Source: an uncultured SAR116 cluster alpha proteobacterium
Lineage (GTDB): Bacteria; Pseudomonadota; Alphaproteobacteria; Puniceispirillales; Marisalimonadaceae
Assembly: GCA_902589185.1 (NCBI GenBank)
Contig: CACIRZ010000005.1
Span: 1 to 64,000 of the forward strand
Reading direction: 5' to 3'
Length of the DNA: 64,000 bases
The translations under genes were made by a program, and so were the position numbers. This document shows, piece by piece, positions 29,638-39,944 of the stretch (the first letter of the stretch is position 1; every line of letters starts with the position of its first letter). The notes beneath the pieces were generated by a model that worked only from the letters and a program-made list of their open reading frames with translations, ran no database searches and had not been told where the DNA came from.

Positions 29638-32496
29638 TTAAGTATAATTGATTTCTTCTAGTATTTTAGAAATTGACTTCTTTATTTTATCTATTGTTGT
29701 TGTGTCATCAACTTTTGAGCCAAATGCATTTTTTATGTAAAAAATATCTACCACTCTGTCACCATATGTAGAGACATTTGCAGTGTTTATTTGAATACCT
29801 AAACTAGTTAAAGTTTTTGTAATTTTATATAAAACTCCCGGTGCATTTTTGCATTTAATATCCAAAATAGTAAAGTTTTCACTTGTTTTATTATCCACTT
29901 TTATTCTTGTAGGAGCCTTTACAGCTCTGAAACGGGCAGGAATTTCTTCCCATTTTATATTTAATGCTTTTTCTATGTCAAAATTACCTTCTAAGCCAAG
30001 AGAAATTGTTTTAATTAATTTTTTTTTAAGATAATCTTCTAAAATTGGTTTTTTTTCTTTATTTTGAATAAAAAATGTATCTAACGCATAACCATCTGAT
30101 CTTGTAATAATTTTTGCACTAACAATATCATATCCCGATGCGGCTACCAGGCCTGATATAAGAGAGAATAGACCATGATGATCTGGTGCAATAACAATCA
30201 GCTCAGTTGCTTGTAAATCACTTTCTTCAGATAGATATATTTTAAACTTTTTTCTGTCGTCTTCCATTTTTTTAAATATATGAAAGTGATTAATGAGAGT
30301 TTGTAAACTGAATATTTCCCAGTAATTTTTATAATAATTCTTGCAGTACTGTTCTATTGACTCGTTCTTGATACCATTTTTAAACAAATCGCTTTTAAAT
30401 AACTCCTTTGTTGTTTTGACATTTTCATAAACATTTTTAGTAGATGTTCTTTTTTGAAGAAAATTTAAGCATTTTAAATATAAGTCAGAGATAAGTGAGC
30501 CTTTCCAGTCATTCCATATTTCTGGCCCAACACCTTTTATATCTGCTACAGTTAGAACTAATAATAATTTCAATTTTTCAACAGTTTTTACTTTTTCTGC
30601 AAAATCTTTGATTATTTTTGGATCTCCTAATTCATATCTAAAAGCCGTCTTGCTTAATAGTAAATGGTTGAGTACTAGCCATTTAACAATTTCAGTTTCA
30701 TCGTCACTTAACCCTAACCTAGGACAAACTGTTGATGCAACTATGGCGCCATTGACTGAGTGGTCCCCTTTCCTTCCTTTTGCAATATCATGAAGTAGCA
30801 TTGCTACAAAAAGACATCTATAAGAGCTTATTTCTAGTATTACTTTACTGGCAAGTGGAGCAAAATCTTTAAATTTTCCATTTTTTAAAGAGTGAAGATT
30901 AGAAATTGTAAAAATTGTATGTTCGTCTACTGTATAGGAGTGATACATATCAAATTGCATCAAACAAACAATTTTTTGAAATTCAGGTATAAATTTGCCT
31001 AATAGGTTGGATTCATTCATCAACCTCAGAGTTCTTGTTGAATCTCTCTGACTTGTTAATATATCTAAAAACATTTGGTTTGCTGTAAAGTCATACCTTA
31101 CTTCAGAATTAATTAACTTTGTTAAACTTGTTATTAATCTCAATGTAATAGGGTGAATGTCTATATTTTTTTCGTGAGAAATATAGAAAAGTTTTATTAT
31201 ATTTACAGGGTTTTCTGTGAGTATATTTTTACTTTTTACATATAAACGGCCTGTTTCAATACTAAAAGGATCTACATTTTCGCTTTTTTTAAAGTTTAAA
31301 AAACTTAATCTAAAATGCTTGTTGAACTCCGTTTCAATAGCTGCACAAAAAATTCTTGTTAAATTTCCGACTGTTTTTGTGGCGAGGAAATATCTTTTCA
31401 TAAATCTTTCAACATCTTTATGCGTAATAGTATTTTTAAAGTTCATACTTTTGGCAATTTCTAATTGTGCATCCATTGCTAGCCTGTCATCTTCTCTTTC
31501 GGCCCTATAATGAAGATGACATCTTACTGAGAGCAAAAAGCGTTGTGCTTCTGCAAATGTTAGAGCCTCGTTTTTAGAAAAAGCGCCCATTTTAATTAAC
31601 TTAGATATAGTATCTACCTTATATGCAAACTTTGAAATCCAGATTAAGGTGTGGAGGTCTCTTAATCCTCCCTTACCATCTTTAACGTTAGGTTCAACAA
31701 CATAACGAGATCCACCAAACTTTTTATGTCTTAAGTCAGCTTCTTTTAACTTTTCTTCTACAAAATTTAACGTTTTACTGTTTGAAATGAAGGAGTTAAA
31801 TTTAGAGTTTAATAAATCAAAATTTTGTTCATTGCCTGCTATGAATCTTTTCTCTAATAAACTTGTCGCAACAGTAAGATCTAGCTTACTTTCTTTAATG
31901 CAATCTAAAATAGTTCTTGTAGAATGCCCTACCGTGTAACCTAAATCCCATAATAAATATAGAATTAACTTAATAAGAGCTTCTATATTTTTAGTTTCAG
32001 TTTTATTTAAATCATCTTGAATAAGAAACAATAAATCTAAATCAGAATAAGGTGCAAGTTCACCTCTGCCATATCCACCAACAGCTATGATCGATAATTT
32101 AAAATCAATGTTCCTAAAAATATGTTTATAAGTATTGTTTATAATCTCTATTAACATACTATCAATTAAAATTACATTTAGACCAACATTAAGTGAACCG
32201 TCAGATGTTTTTAAAAACTCTTGTCTTATTTTTTTTTTGTATTGATCTAATTGTTTCTTTAAATCATTGAATAGTAATTTTTTGAAATTTTTTGTATCTT
32301 TATGATTAATTTTTATTTTTTTGAATTTATATAATTTTTTTCCTTTTTTTTTAGCGTAGGTGAGAGGTTCCATACTTTGAAACCAGTTTGCGTTAGTATT
32401 AATATTTTCTTCTAATTCAAAATTACTGTTATTGGAGTTAATTTCTTTAGACTTATTAAGAAATGAAAATTTATTTTTTAAATTTACTTTAACCAT
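29638..32496 (-). CDS. glnD: bifunctional uridylyltransferase/uridylyl-removing enzyme GlnD
   Basis: GlnD senses glutamine and adds or removes UMP on PII proteins, setting nitrogen status. The 952-residue protein has the nucleotidyltransferase motif AVGGYGRGELAPYSDLDLLFL near residue 140, the uridylyl-removing HD domain in MLLHDIAKGRKGDHS near 570, and two C-terminal ACT domains (about 735-815 and 850-930, ELIVIAPDHHGLFSLISG and CKNAPGVLYKITKTL). Its presence shows that PII control was kept despite signs of genome reduction. The start overlaps the end of mutS by 8 bases. Confidence 0.97.
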   Translation of the reverse strand: MVKVNLKNKFSFLNKSKEINSNNSNFELEENINTNANWFQSMEPLTYAKKKGKKLYKFKKIKINHKDTKNFKKLLFNDLKKQLDQYKKKIRQEFLKTSDGSLNVGLNVILIDSMLIEIINNTYKHIFRNIDFKLSIIAVGGYGRGELAPYSDLDLLFLIQDDLNKTETKNIEALIKLILYLLWDLGYTVGHSTRTILDCIKESKLDLTVATSLLEKRFIAGNEQNFDLLNSKFNSFISNSKTLNFVEEKLKEADLRHKKFGGSRYVVEPNVKDGKGGLRDLHTLIWISKFAYKVDTISKLIKMGAFSKNEALTFAEAQRFLLSVRCHLHYRAEREDDRLAMDAQLEIAKSMNFKNTITHKDVERFMKRYFLATKTVGNLTRIFCAAIETEFNKHFRLSFLNFKKSENVDPFSIETGRLYVKSKNILTENPVNIIKLFYISHEKNIDIHPITLRLITSLTKLINSEVRYDFTANQMFLDILTSQRDSTRTLRLMNESNLLGKFIPEFQKIVCLMQFDMYHSYTVDEHTIFTISNLHSLKNGKFKDFAPLASKVILEISSYRCLFVAMLLHDIAKGRKGDHSVNGAIVASTVCPRLGLSDDETEIVKWLVLNHLLLSKTAFRYELGDPKIIKDFAEKVKTVEKLKLLLVLTVADIKGVGPEIWNDWKGSLISDLYLKCLNFLQKRTSTKNVYENVKTTKELFKSDLFKNGIKNESIEQYCKNYYKNYWEIFSLQTLINHFHIFKKMEDDRKKFKIYLSEESDLQATELIVIAPDHHGLFSLISGLVAASGYDIVSAKIITRSDGYALDTFFIQNKEKKPILEDYLKKKLIKTISLGLEGNFDIEKALNIKWEEIPARFRAVKAPTRIKVDNKTSENFTILDIKCKNAPGVLYKITKTLTSLGIQINTANVSTYGDRVVDIFYIKNAFGSKVDDTTTIDKIKKSISKILEEINYT

Positions 32497-35113
32497 TGCT
32501 CTGTCTATGTCTTTTTGATTTGAGTTTATATAAAAAGTCTAGAGACTGACGTGGACTTATGTCATCAACGTCTATTTTATCAAACTCTTCTAAAAAATTC
32601 TCAATTTCTTTTGCATTAACTGTGACTGTTTCTTTATTATAATTTTTCTTTTTTTGGTTTTTACTTTGAAGATCAGATAAAATTTTTGCTGCATTATCAG
32701 TTACTATGGATGGAATTCCTGCTAATTTTGCAACATGAATTCCATAAGATTTATCAGCTTCTCCATCTAAAATTTTATGCATAAAAATTATTGAATTATT
32801 CCATTCTTTAACAGACATCTTATGGCATGATAGATTTTTTAGATTATCTTTTAGAGCTGTTAATTCATGATAATGAGTTGCAAATAATGTTATTGGTTTA
32901 ATTTTCTCATGTAAATACTCTAAAACTGACCAAGCAATTGCTAAACCATCAAATGTAGAAGTGCCTCTTCCAATTTCGTCAAGTATTACTAAGGACTTTT
33001 CAGTAGACGTATTTAAAATTAGAGAGGTTTCTATCATTTCAATCATAAAAGTAGATTGTCCTTTTGCCAAATCATCAGATGCCCCCACTCTAGAAAATAT
33101 TTTGTCAAACAAGCCTATTTTTGCTTTTTTTGCAGGTACAAATAAACCAGCTTGTGCCATTATAACTATTAATGCATTTTGTCTAAGATATGTGGATTTT
33201 CCTGCCATATTAGGACCAGTTATTAACCATATCAAATCTTCATTATTTAATTTACAATCATTTGAAATAAATGAATCTTCTGAAAGTTTCATCTTTTGTT
33301 CTACAACAGGATGTCTTCCACCAGTAATTTCTAATATTTTGTTGTTAGAAATATTAGGACAAATATAATTTCTCGATACTGACTGGTTAGCTACCATAAA
33401 AAAAATGTCTAATTCCGAAATAGAATGTACAATATTTAAAATCTCTTTGCCTTTTTGTAATATTTGATTAGCAAAATCACTGAAAATTTCTAGTTCTATT
33501 TTAATTGCTTTTTCAAATGAGTTTAGTATTTGTGTTTCTATGTCGACAAGTTCATTTGTTGTAAATCTTGATGCTTGAGCAGTGGTTTGCCTATGAATAA
33601 ATAAATCAATATTTCTTATTGATTTATCATGCATAGCTCTTACTTCAATGTGATAACCAAGCATTCTGTTGTGTTTAATTTTCAATGAATTAATTTTAGT
33701 AATTTCTGAGTACTTCTTTTGAAGTTTCATTATTTGATTTAACTCATTATTTCTAAGATTTCTCAAGAAATCTAGTTCTGCATTAAAACCATCTTTTATA
33801 AATCCACCTTCTTTAGAAATTAATGGTACCTCTGATTTTAGAGCTTTTTTAATATTCAAGAAAAGATTATAGTCTATCTTAAGACTATCCAAAATTGAAT
33901 TTAGCAACCTAGGTTTTAAGTTTTTTTTCTGATTTAATTTCAAATTTTCGGAAATTTCTTTTGTACTAACTAGGCCTTTAGAAATTAATAGCAAGTCTTT
34001 GGGACTGCCTCTTGATAATGAAATTCTCGATAAAGATCTCTCAAGATCTGGGATGCTTTTTAAGCTATCTCGATAATTATTTATATCAATATTATTTCCT
34101 AAAATCCAATTGATCACATCATATCTGTCCTGTATGAGACTGAGATCATAAAATGGCTCAATTATTCTCTGCCTTAGTAACCTTGCACCACTAGCAGTTT
34201 TTGTTTCATCTATACAAGAAATTAAACTTCCTTCAATATCTCCTGACAAATTTTTAAGAATTTCAAGCGATTTTTGGGTAAAATAATCAATCTCTAAAAA
34301 TTCATTAGTATTTTCAGATTTAATCATTGAAAGAAATGGTATTTTTCCACATTGAGTTAATTTTAAGTAAGATAACAATACACCAGCTGCGATAATTTCT
34401 CCTTTGCTAAAGGAGCCAACACCCTCTAATGAAACAACCGAATAATATGAACAAATCTGATCAAAGCAAGATTGGTAGTGGAATAAACTAGGAGATTGTT
34501 TTTTTATTAAAGGTCGCCATTCATCAATTATATAATCCATATCCATATCATCAGAGATCAATATTTCTGAAAAATCCTTCCGTAACATAAAATTGGTTAA
34601 TAATTGTTTTTGATTTGGATTATTTTCTTTTCCAATAAGTCTAGATTTAAAATATCCTGTCGAGACATCTACCCATGCAACAGAAATTGAACCATTAAAT
34701 ATTGATATAGCCCCTAAATAATTATTGTTTTTTCTCTCTAGCAAATTATCTTCTGTTAAAGTGCCTGGTGAAATTATTCTTACAACTTCTCTTTTAAGAG
34801 GTCCTTTTTTTAAATTAAGTTTAGCCTCTTCAGCAGTTTCTGTTTGCTCACATACAGCAACATTAAAACCTTTTTTAATTAATTTTGGCAAATAATTGTC
34901 AGCTGATTGAAAAGGAACACCACACATGGGAATATCTTTACCATTAGATTTACCTCTTTTAGTTAAAGCAATGTCTAATGCGTCTGAAGCTACAATTGCA
35001 TCTTCAAAAAATAACTCATAAAAGTCTCCCATTCTATAAAACAATAAGGCATCTTTATATTTATTTTTAATATTTAAATATTGCTCCATCATTGGAGTAT
35101 GTACATTTTTCAC
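32489..35113 (-). CDS. mutS: DNA mismatch repair protein MutS
   Basis: MutS recognises mispaired bases and starts mismatch repair. The 874-residue protein has the mismatch-binding Phe-x-Glu in LFYRMGDFYELFFEDA near residue 25-40 and the Walker A motif TGPNMAGKSTYLRQNA near 625. Further ATPase motifs are GRGTSTFDGLAIAWS and FATHYHEL. I take GTG 35113 as start because VHTPMMEQYL matches the family's usual TPMMxQYL; ATG codons lie a few residues inside. It is divergent from maeB, a common arrangement in the class. Confidence 0.97.
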   Translation of the reverse strand: MKNVHTPMMEQYLNIKNKYKDALLFYRMGDFYELFFEDAIVASDALDIALTKRGKSNGKDIPMCGVPFQSADNYLPKLIKKGFNVAVCEQTETAEEAKLNLKKGPLKREVVRIISPGTLTEDNLLERKNNNYLGAISIFNGSISVAWVDVSTGYFKSRLIGKENNPNQKQLLTNFMLRKDFSEILISDDMDMDYIIDEWRPLIKKQSPSLFHYQSCFDQICSYYSVVSLEGVGSFSKGEIIAAGVLLSYLKLTQCGKIPFLSMIKSENTNEFLEIDYFTQKSLEILKNLSGDIEGSLISCIDETKTASGARLLRQRIIEPFYDLSLIQDRYDVINWILGNNIDINNYRDSLKSIPDLERSLSRISLSRGSPKDLLLISKGLVSTKEISENLKLNQKKNLKPRLLNSILDSLKIDYNLFLNIKKALKSEVPLISKEGGFIKDGFNAELDFLRNLRNNELNQIMKLQKKYSEITKINSLKIKHNRMLGYHIEVRAMHDKSIRNIDLFIHRQTTAQASRFTTNELVDIETQILNSFEKAIKIELEIFSDFANQILQKGKEILNIVHSISELDIFFMVANQSVSRNYICPNISNNKILEITGGRHPVVEQKMKLSEDSFISNDCKLNNEDLIWLITGPNMAGKSTYLRQNALIVIMAQAGLFVPAKKAKIGLFDKIFSRVGASDDLAKGQSTFMIEMIETSLILNTSTEKSLVILDEIGRGTSTFDGLAIAWSVLEYLHEKIKPITLFATHYHELTALKDNLKNLSCHKMSVKEWNNSIIFMHKILDGEADKSYGIHVAKLAGIPSIVTDNAAKILSDLQSKNQKKKNYNKETVTVNAKEIENFLEEFDKIDVDDISPRQSLDFLYKLKSKRHRQSNG

Positions 35114-35252
35114 AATAACATAATTTTCCTTTAAAACTTAATGCAACTTTATTTATAATCGAAATATCTGTAATAAAATACAATTTATTAAGATCTTTTA
35201 AAAAATTTAAGTTATAATCTGAAATTAATTATTTTTAGTTTTTGAGGAAAAA

Positions 35253-37541
35253 ATGTCTACTACCAATAACGATGCTGATAACAAATCTAACCTAGAAAAA
35301 GAAGCCTTGGAGTATCACAAAAAAGGTCGCCCCGGAAAACTAGAAATAACACCAACGACACCTCTTATTAGCTCTAATGATTTGTCTTTAGCATATTCCC
35401 CTGGTGTTGCTACTCCATGTCTAGAAATTGAAAAAAATCCTGATAAAATTTACGATTATACATCAAAAGGAAATATCGTTGCCGTTATTTCTAATGGTAC
35501 TGCAGTGTTAGGGCTTGGGAACATTGGGGCTGCTGCTTCAAAACCAGTTATGGAAGGAAAATCAGTATTATTTAAAAAATTTGCAGACGTGGATGGAATA
35601 GATCTAGAAGTAGATACAGAAGACACAGAAAGATTTGTTGATGCAGTTTCTTTGCTCGAACCTAGCTTTGGAGGAATTAATCTAGAAGATATTAAGGCTC
35701 CTGATTGTTTCATAATTGAACAAAAATTAAGAGAAAAAATGAATATTCCAGTTTTTCATGATGATCAACATGGAACAGCTATTGTAACCGCAGCAGGAAT
35801 CATAAATGCTCTTCATTTAACTAATAGAAAAATAGAGGATACTAAATTTGTAAGTAATGGCGCTGGCGCCGCTTCCATAGCTTGCGTTGAACTCTTAAAG
35901 GCGATGGGAGCAAAAAATAATAATATTATCTTAGTTGATAGAGATGGTGTATTATATAAAGGTAGACAAAGTAATATGAATCAGTGGAAATCTGGTCATA
36001 CAGTTGATACCAAATTAAGAACTTTAGAAGATGCTCTAAAAAATGCAGATGTTTTTTTAGGTTTATCAGTTCCTGGTTCAGTAACAAAAAAAATGGTAAA
36101 AAGCATGGCTGAGAAGCCAATAATATTTGCTATGGCCAATCCTATTCCTGAAATCATGCCAGAGGATGTTAAAAGCGTAAGATCCGATGCAATTGTCGCT
36201 ACTGGAAGATCAGATTACCCAAACCAAGTTAATAATGTACTTGGATTTCCGTATATCTTTAGAGGTGCTCTTGATGTAAGAGCTACAACAATTAATGAGG
36301 AAATGAAAATTGCAGCTGCCAATGCTATAGCTGAATTAGCTAGAGAAGATGTGCCAGATGAAGTAAATGCCGCATACCACGGTGTTCAACTCCATTATGG
36401 CAATGATTATATAATACCAGCTCCTTTTGATCCAAGGCTGATTTCGTCAGTATCATCTGCTGTAGCTAAAGCAGCAATGGATAGTGGTGTTGCAAAACAA
36501 CCTATCAAAAATTTAGAGGCATATAAAAGAGAATTAGAAGGAAGAACTAATCCTATAGCTTCTATTTTAGAGCCAATTAAAGCTAGAATAAAAGGGAAAA
36601 AACAAAAGGTTGTTTTTGCAGAAGGAGAGGAGGAGAAAACTATAAGAGCAGCTTTATCATTTTATAATTCAGGGTTTGGAATACCAATATTAATTGGTAG
36701 AGAAAATCGAGTTAAAGAAACAATGGACAGGGTAAATTTAGAGGGGCTTAATGAGCTTATAATACATAATGCTAGTCTTAGTAAAAAAAATCAAAAATAC
36801 ACAGACAATTTATATAAGTTACTTCATAGAGATGGACATTTAAGAAGAGATTGTCAAAGACTAATTAACCAAGATAGGAACGTATTTGCAGCATCTATGG
36901 TATCTGCTGGTGATGCAGATGCGATGGTTACTGGAGTTACTAGACCATTTGGCAGATGCTTTAACGACATTACTAAAGTAATTTCTTCAAAAAATAACCA
37001 AAGTTTTTTATCTATGTCTATGATGGTGTCAAAAGAGAGAACTGTTTTTATTGGAGATGTAAATATACATGACACACCAAACTCAGAACAATTGGCCAAT
37101 ATAGCAACAGGTATTGCTAATACTGTTAAAAACCTTGGTTATAAACCTCGTGTAGCTTTATTGTCATTCTCTAATTTTGGAAGCTTATCTAGACCTAGTT
37201 CAAAAGATTTAAAAGAAGCAGTAAATATACTTGATAAAAAACAAGTTGATTTCGAGTTTGATGGTGAAATGACACCAGAGGTTGCTTTAGATTATAATCT
37301 GATAAAAGAAAATTATCCATTCTGCAGACTATCTGGTCCTGCTAACGTTTTAATAATGCCAAGCCTCCTTGCAGCAAATATATCTTTTAAATTATTGCAA
37401 AAACTTGGTGGCGGATCTATTTTAGGACCACTTATGATAGGTGGCGAAAAGCCCTTCCAAATTGTTCAAATGGGTTCGTCTGTATCAGATATTGTTAACT
37501 CTGCATCAATTGCTACATATAATGCAATTTTTTCAAGATAA
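35253..37541 (+). CDS. maeB: NADP-type malic enzyme with C-terminal phosphotransacetylase-like domain
   Basis: MaeB decarboxylates malate to pyruvate with production of NAD(P)H. Residues 1-430 form the malic enzyme part, with SLAYSPGVATPC, VFHDDQHGTAIVTAAG and the nucleotide-binding VSNGAGAASIACVELL. Residues 430-762 form a phosphate acetyltransferase-like domain (VVFAEGEEEKTIRAAL, SMMVSKERTVFIGD, GGGSILGPLMIGG), usually regulatory rather than catalytic. The length equals the family's hybrid form. A GAGGAAAAA ribosome site precedes the ATG. It probably links dicarboxylate use to pyruvate and acetyl-CoA supply. Confidence 0.96.
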   Translation: MSTTNNDADNKSNLEKEALEYHKKGRPGKLEITPTTPLISSNDLSLAYSPGVATPCLEIEKNPDKIYDYTSKGNIVAVISNGTAVLGLGNIGAAASKPVMEGKSVLFKKFADVDGIDLEVDTEDTERFVDAVSLLEPSFGGINLEDIKAPDCFIIEQKLREKMNIPVFHDDQHGTAIVTAAGIINALHLTNRKIEDTKFVSNGAGAASIACVELLKAMGAKNNNIILVDRDGVLYKGRQSNMNQWKSGHTVDTKLRTLEDALKNADVFLGLSVPGSVTKKMVKSMAEKPIIFAMANPIPEIMPEDVKSVRSDAIVATGRSDYPNQVNNVLGFPYIFRGALDVRATTINEEMKIAAANAIAELAREDVPDEVNAAYHGVQLHYGNDYIIPAPFDPRLISSVSSAVAKAAMDSGVAKQPIKNLEAYKRELEGRTNPIASILEPIKARIKGKKQKVVFAEGEEEKTIRAALSFYNSGFGIPILIGRENRVKETMDRVNLEGLNELIIHNASLSKKNQKYTDNLYKLLHRDGHLRRDCQRLINQDRNVFAASMVSAGDADAMVTGVTRPFGRCFNDITKVISSKNNQSFLSMSMMVSKERTVFIGDVNIHDTPNSEQLANIATGIANTVKNLGYKPRVALLSFSNFGSLSRPSSKDLKEAVNILDKKQVDFEFDGEMTPEVALDYNLIKENYPFCRLSGPANVLIMPSLLAANISFKLLQKLGGGSILGPLMIGGEKPFQIVQMGSSVSDIVNSASIATYNAIFSR

Positions 37542-37549
37542 ATAATATA

Positions 37550-38524
37550 TTATAAAATTGCTTTGAGTGAAGTTTTAGGACGGGCTCCGATATATTTTAT
37601 GATTTCTGAGGCTGCTTTGTTTCCTAAATGTCCACATTTTTCAATTGAGTATTTATTAATAAAACCAAACAAAAAACCAGCAGCAAATAAATCACCTGCA
37701 CCAGTTGTATCAACTAGCTCTTCTAAACTTATTGGATCTACAAAATATTCAAGTTTATTTTCAAAGACAACAGAGCCTCTTGAACCAAGTGTTATAGCAC
37801 CAAAATCAACATTGTTTTTTATGTTATTTATGCTTTCTTTCAATTCTGATTGATACAAACTTTTAATTTCTTCTTCATTTGCAAAAATAATATCAACATA
37901 TTCATCAATTAATTTAAAAAAATCTTTTCTATGTCTATCAACACAAAATAAATCTGATAAGCTCAAAGCTATTTTTTTATCATGAGATTTTGCCAAATTA
38001 CAACAATAATATATTGCCTCTTTTGCCTCAGGTTGGTCAAATAAATAACCTTCAATATAAATTATATTACTATTAATTATAAATTGTTCGTCAAAAGATT
38101 TAATATTAAATTTGTTACTAGCTCCTAAAAAAGTATTCATACTTCTCTCTGCATCAGGAGTAACTAAAACAATACTTTTAGAAGTTTTTTCTTGTAATTG
38201 AAGATCTTTATCTTGAAAAAGTACACCAGAATTATTTAGATCCTTTGAAAACAAATCCCCAAACTTATCGTTACCAATTTGACCTATAAAGCAACATTTA
38301 CCTCCAAATGAGTTGTAACCCACTGCTGTATTTGCTGCGCTTCCACCAGAAATAATTGATGGGTTTTGAATATGTTTCAAAATTTTTTCACATGTATCTT
38401 GGTCAACAATTTGCATAGAACCCTTGGGTATTCTGAGCTTATGGAGCATTTCATTGCTTGTTTTAGATAAAATATCTACAATTGCGTTACCAATAAAACA
38501 AATTTCAACTTTAGATTTTTTCAT
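37550..38524 (-). CDS. PfkB-family carbohydrate/adenosine kinase
   Basis: The 324-residue ribokinase-fold protein has the N-terminal PfkB signature SGGSAANTAVGYNSFGGKCCFIG near residue 59 and the C-terminal catalytic signature DTTGAGDLFAAGFLFGF near 270, which contains the aspartate base and anion hole. Alphaproteobacterial relatives are usually annotated as adenosine kinase or sugar kinase. MNTFLGASNKF and a YLFDQPEAKEAI stretch fit that subgroup. The substrate is not certain. It has a GAGG ribosome site and is convergent with maeB. Confidence 0.88.
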   Translation of the reverse strand: MKKSKVEICFIGNAIVDILSKTSNEMLHKLRIPKGSMQIVDQDTCEKILKHIQNPSIISGGSAANTAVGYNSFGGKCCFIGQIGNDKFGDLFSKDLNNSGVLFQDKDLQLQEKTSKSIVLVTPDAERSMNTFLGASNKFNIKSFDEQFIINSNIIYIEGYLFDQPEAKEAIYYCCNLAKSHDKKIALSLSDLFCVDRHRKDFFKLIDEYVDIIFANEEEIKSLYQSELKESINNIKNNVDFGAITLGSRGSVVFENKLEYFVDPISLEELVDTTGAGDLFAAGFLFGFINKYSIEKCGHLGNKAASEIIKYIGARPKTSLKAIL

Positions 38525-38586
38525 TTAATCCTCAAAATGATTTTTTAAATAGACTTCTTTACTAAGAATATTTATGAATATGATTT

Positions 38587-39111
38587 ATGAAGTCTATTCT
38601 TATTAAAATTATCTTTGGTTTTTGTATAGTTTTTTCTATTAATGCATGCCACACCTTTGAACACCAAAACATTTTTAATCAAAATGTCAATAAAAATTCT
38701 AATGTGGAGGTGTTAGATAAAAAAAATAAATCATCAAAATATTCTTTTGAAAAATTTACGAAAAATAGCGAAATGGCTCCAATAGAAATGCCTAAACAAA
38801 CACAAACAGTTCAAAAGCTAGCTTTACAAAGACAAGTAAAAATACAAAATACTAATAAATTTAGTTTAGATAAGTTTATAAATTGGGATGAAGAAAAACT
38901 TGTCAAGACACTTGGTAAAAGCCACTTTGTCAAAGAAGAGGGAAAATTAAAAAATTACCAATATCATTTTAAAGAATGTTTTATAGATGTGTTTTTGCTA
39001 AAAAAAAATAGAATTTATTTAGTAAATTATATTGAAAAAAGACCCACAAAATTAGATGGAACAGTTAATATTAAGTCTTGTTTAGAAGAAATAAAACAAA
39101 TAATGAATTAA
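38587..39111 (+). CDS. predicted lipoprotein of unknown function (conserved alphaproteobacterial type)
   Basis: The 174-residue protein has a lipoprotein signal peptide ending in the lipobox SINAC (Cys at about residue 21). A low-complexity, Asn/Lys-rich stretch follows (about 25-90) and then a compact C-terminal domain (about 95-174). That domain has LVKTLGKSHFVKEEGKLKNY, then ECFIDVFLLKKNRIY and a final cysteine before EEIKQIMN. The pattern (L-x-x-x-L-G-x-P/S-x-F, R/K-E-G, Cys, L/I-D-x-F-L) resembles small alphaproteobacterial lipoproteins with no known role. It is divergent from the PfkB kinase and convergent with dapB. Confidence 0.75.
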   Translation: MKSILIKIIFGFCIVFSINACHTFEHQNIFNQNVNKNSNVEVLDKKNKSSKYSFEKFTKNSEMAPIEMPKQTQTVQKLALQRQVKIQNTNKFSLDKFINWDEEKLVKTLGKSHFVKEEGKLKNYQYHFKECFIDVFLLKKNRIYLVNYIEKRPTKLDGTVNIKSCLEEIKQIMN

Positions 39112-39117
39112 TTATAT

Positions 39118-39930
39118 TTATCCACCATTTTCCAACACATCTGCAAGAGAATAAAAACCTGGTTCTGCACTTGCGGCCCAATATGAAGCACGTAAAGCTC
39201 CAGAAGCAAAAATCGACCTGTCTGTAGCTTTATGAGCTAATTCTATTCTCTCTCCAGAGTTACAAAATAATACTGAGTGTTCTCCAACAACATCACCGCC
39301 TCTTAAAACTGCGAAACCTATTTCATCTGATTTTCTTTTTCCAACTAATCCATCACGTGAAATGGATTTTACATTTGACAGATCTTGTTTTCTTGCGTCT
39401 GCAGCCGATTTTCCAAGCAATAATGCAGTCCCAGATGGCGAGTCAACTTTTTGTTTATGATGCATTTCTAAAACTTCAATATCCCAGTCAAAGCCAAGTG
39501 TTTTTGTGGCGTTTGAAACTAGTTGAGACAACAAAGTTACTCCTATTGAAAAATTAGCAGAATAAACAATAGGTATTTTTTTAGAAAAAGATCGTAATTC
39601 ATTTTCTTGATCAGCGTTTAATCCAGTTGTACCAATTACAATTGCCATATTGTTTTTATGACATTCTTTAGCATGAAACATTGTTGCATCTGGAGCAGTG
39701 AAATCGATTAGTACATTAGAGTTTTGAAACATTGAAGAAGGTTCTGCATTTATTTCCTTATTAATTTTGCTTTTTCCAGCAAACAAACCAACGTCAACAC
39801 CTACTTCGTCCTCATTGGGTAAACATGTTGCTGATGCTATTTCATATTTAGAACTTTCTAATATAAGGCTTAGGAGAGTTTTACCCATCTTGCCATTACT
39901 GCCAGGGATAGAAATAGATATTTTTTTCAT
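39118..39930 (-). CDS. dapB: 4-hydroxy-tetrahydrodipicolinate reductase
   Basis: DapB reduces hydroxy-tetrahydrodipicolinate on the route to diaminopimelate and lysine. The 270-residue protein begins with the dinucleotide-binding SIPGSNGKMGKTLLSLILES, then has IGTTGLNADQENEL near residue 98 and the family signature EVLEMHHKQKVDSPSGTALLLG near 152, which holds the catalytic histidine and lysine. The C terminus FASGALRASYWAASAEPGFYSLADVL is typical. It follows dnaJ on the same strand, a usual order in the class, with nested palindromes in the 48-base gap. Confidence 0.97.
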   Translation of the reverse strand: MKKISISIPGSNGKMGKTLLSLILESSKYEIASATCLPNEDEVGVDVGLFAGKSKINKEINAEPSSMFQNSNVLIDFTAPDATMFHAKECHKNNMAIVIGTTGLNADQENELRSFSKKIPIVYSANFSIGVTLLSQLVSNATKTLGFDWDIEVLEMHHKQKVDSPSGTALLLGKSAADARKQDLSNVKSISRDGLVGKRKSDEIGFAVLRGGDVVGEHSVLFCNSGERIELAHKATDRSIFASGALRASYWAASAEPGFYSLADVLENGG

Positions 39931-39944
39931 AGTAATCTCTTTTA

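Noticed and set aside
35213-35218. TATAAT upstream of maeB as a promoter -10
   Set aside because: No acceptable -35 element lies at the right distance, and TATAAT is common in this DNA.
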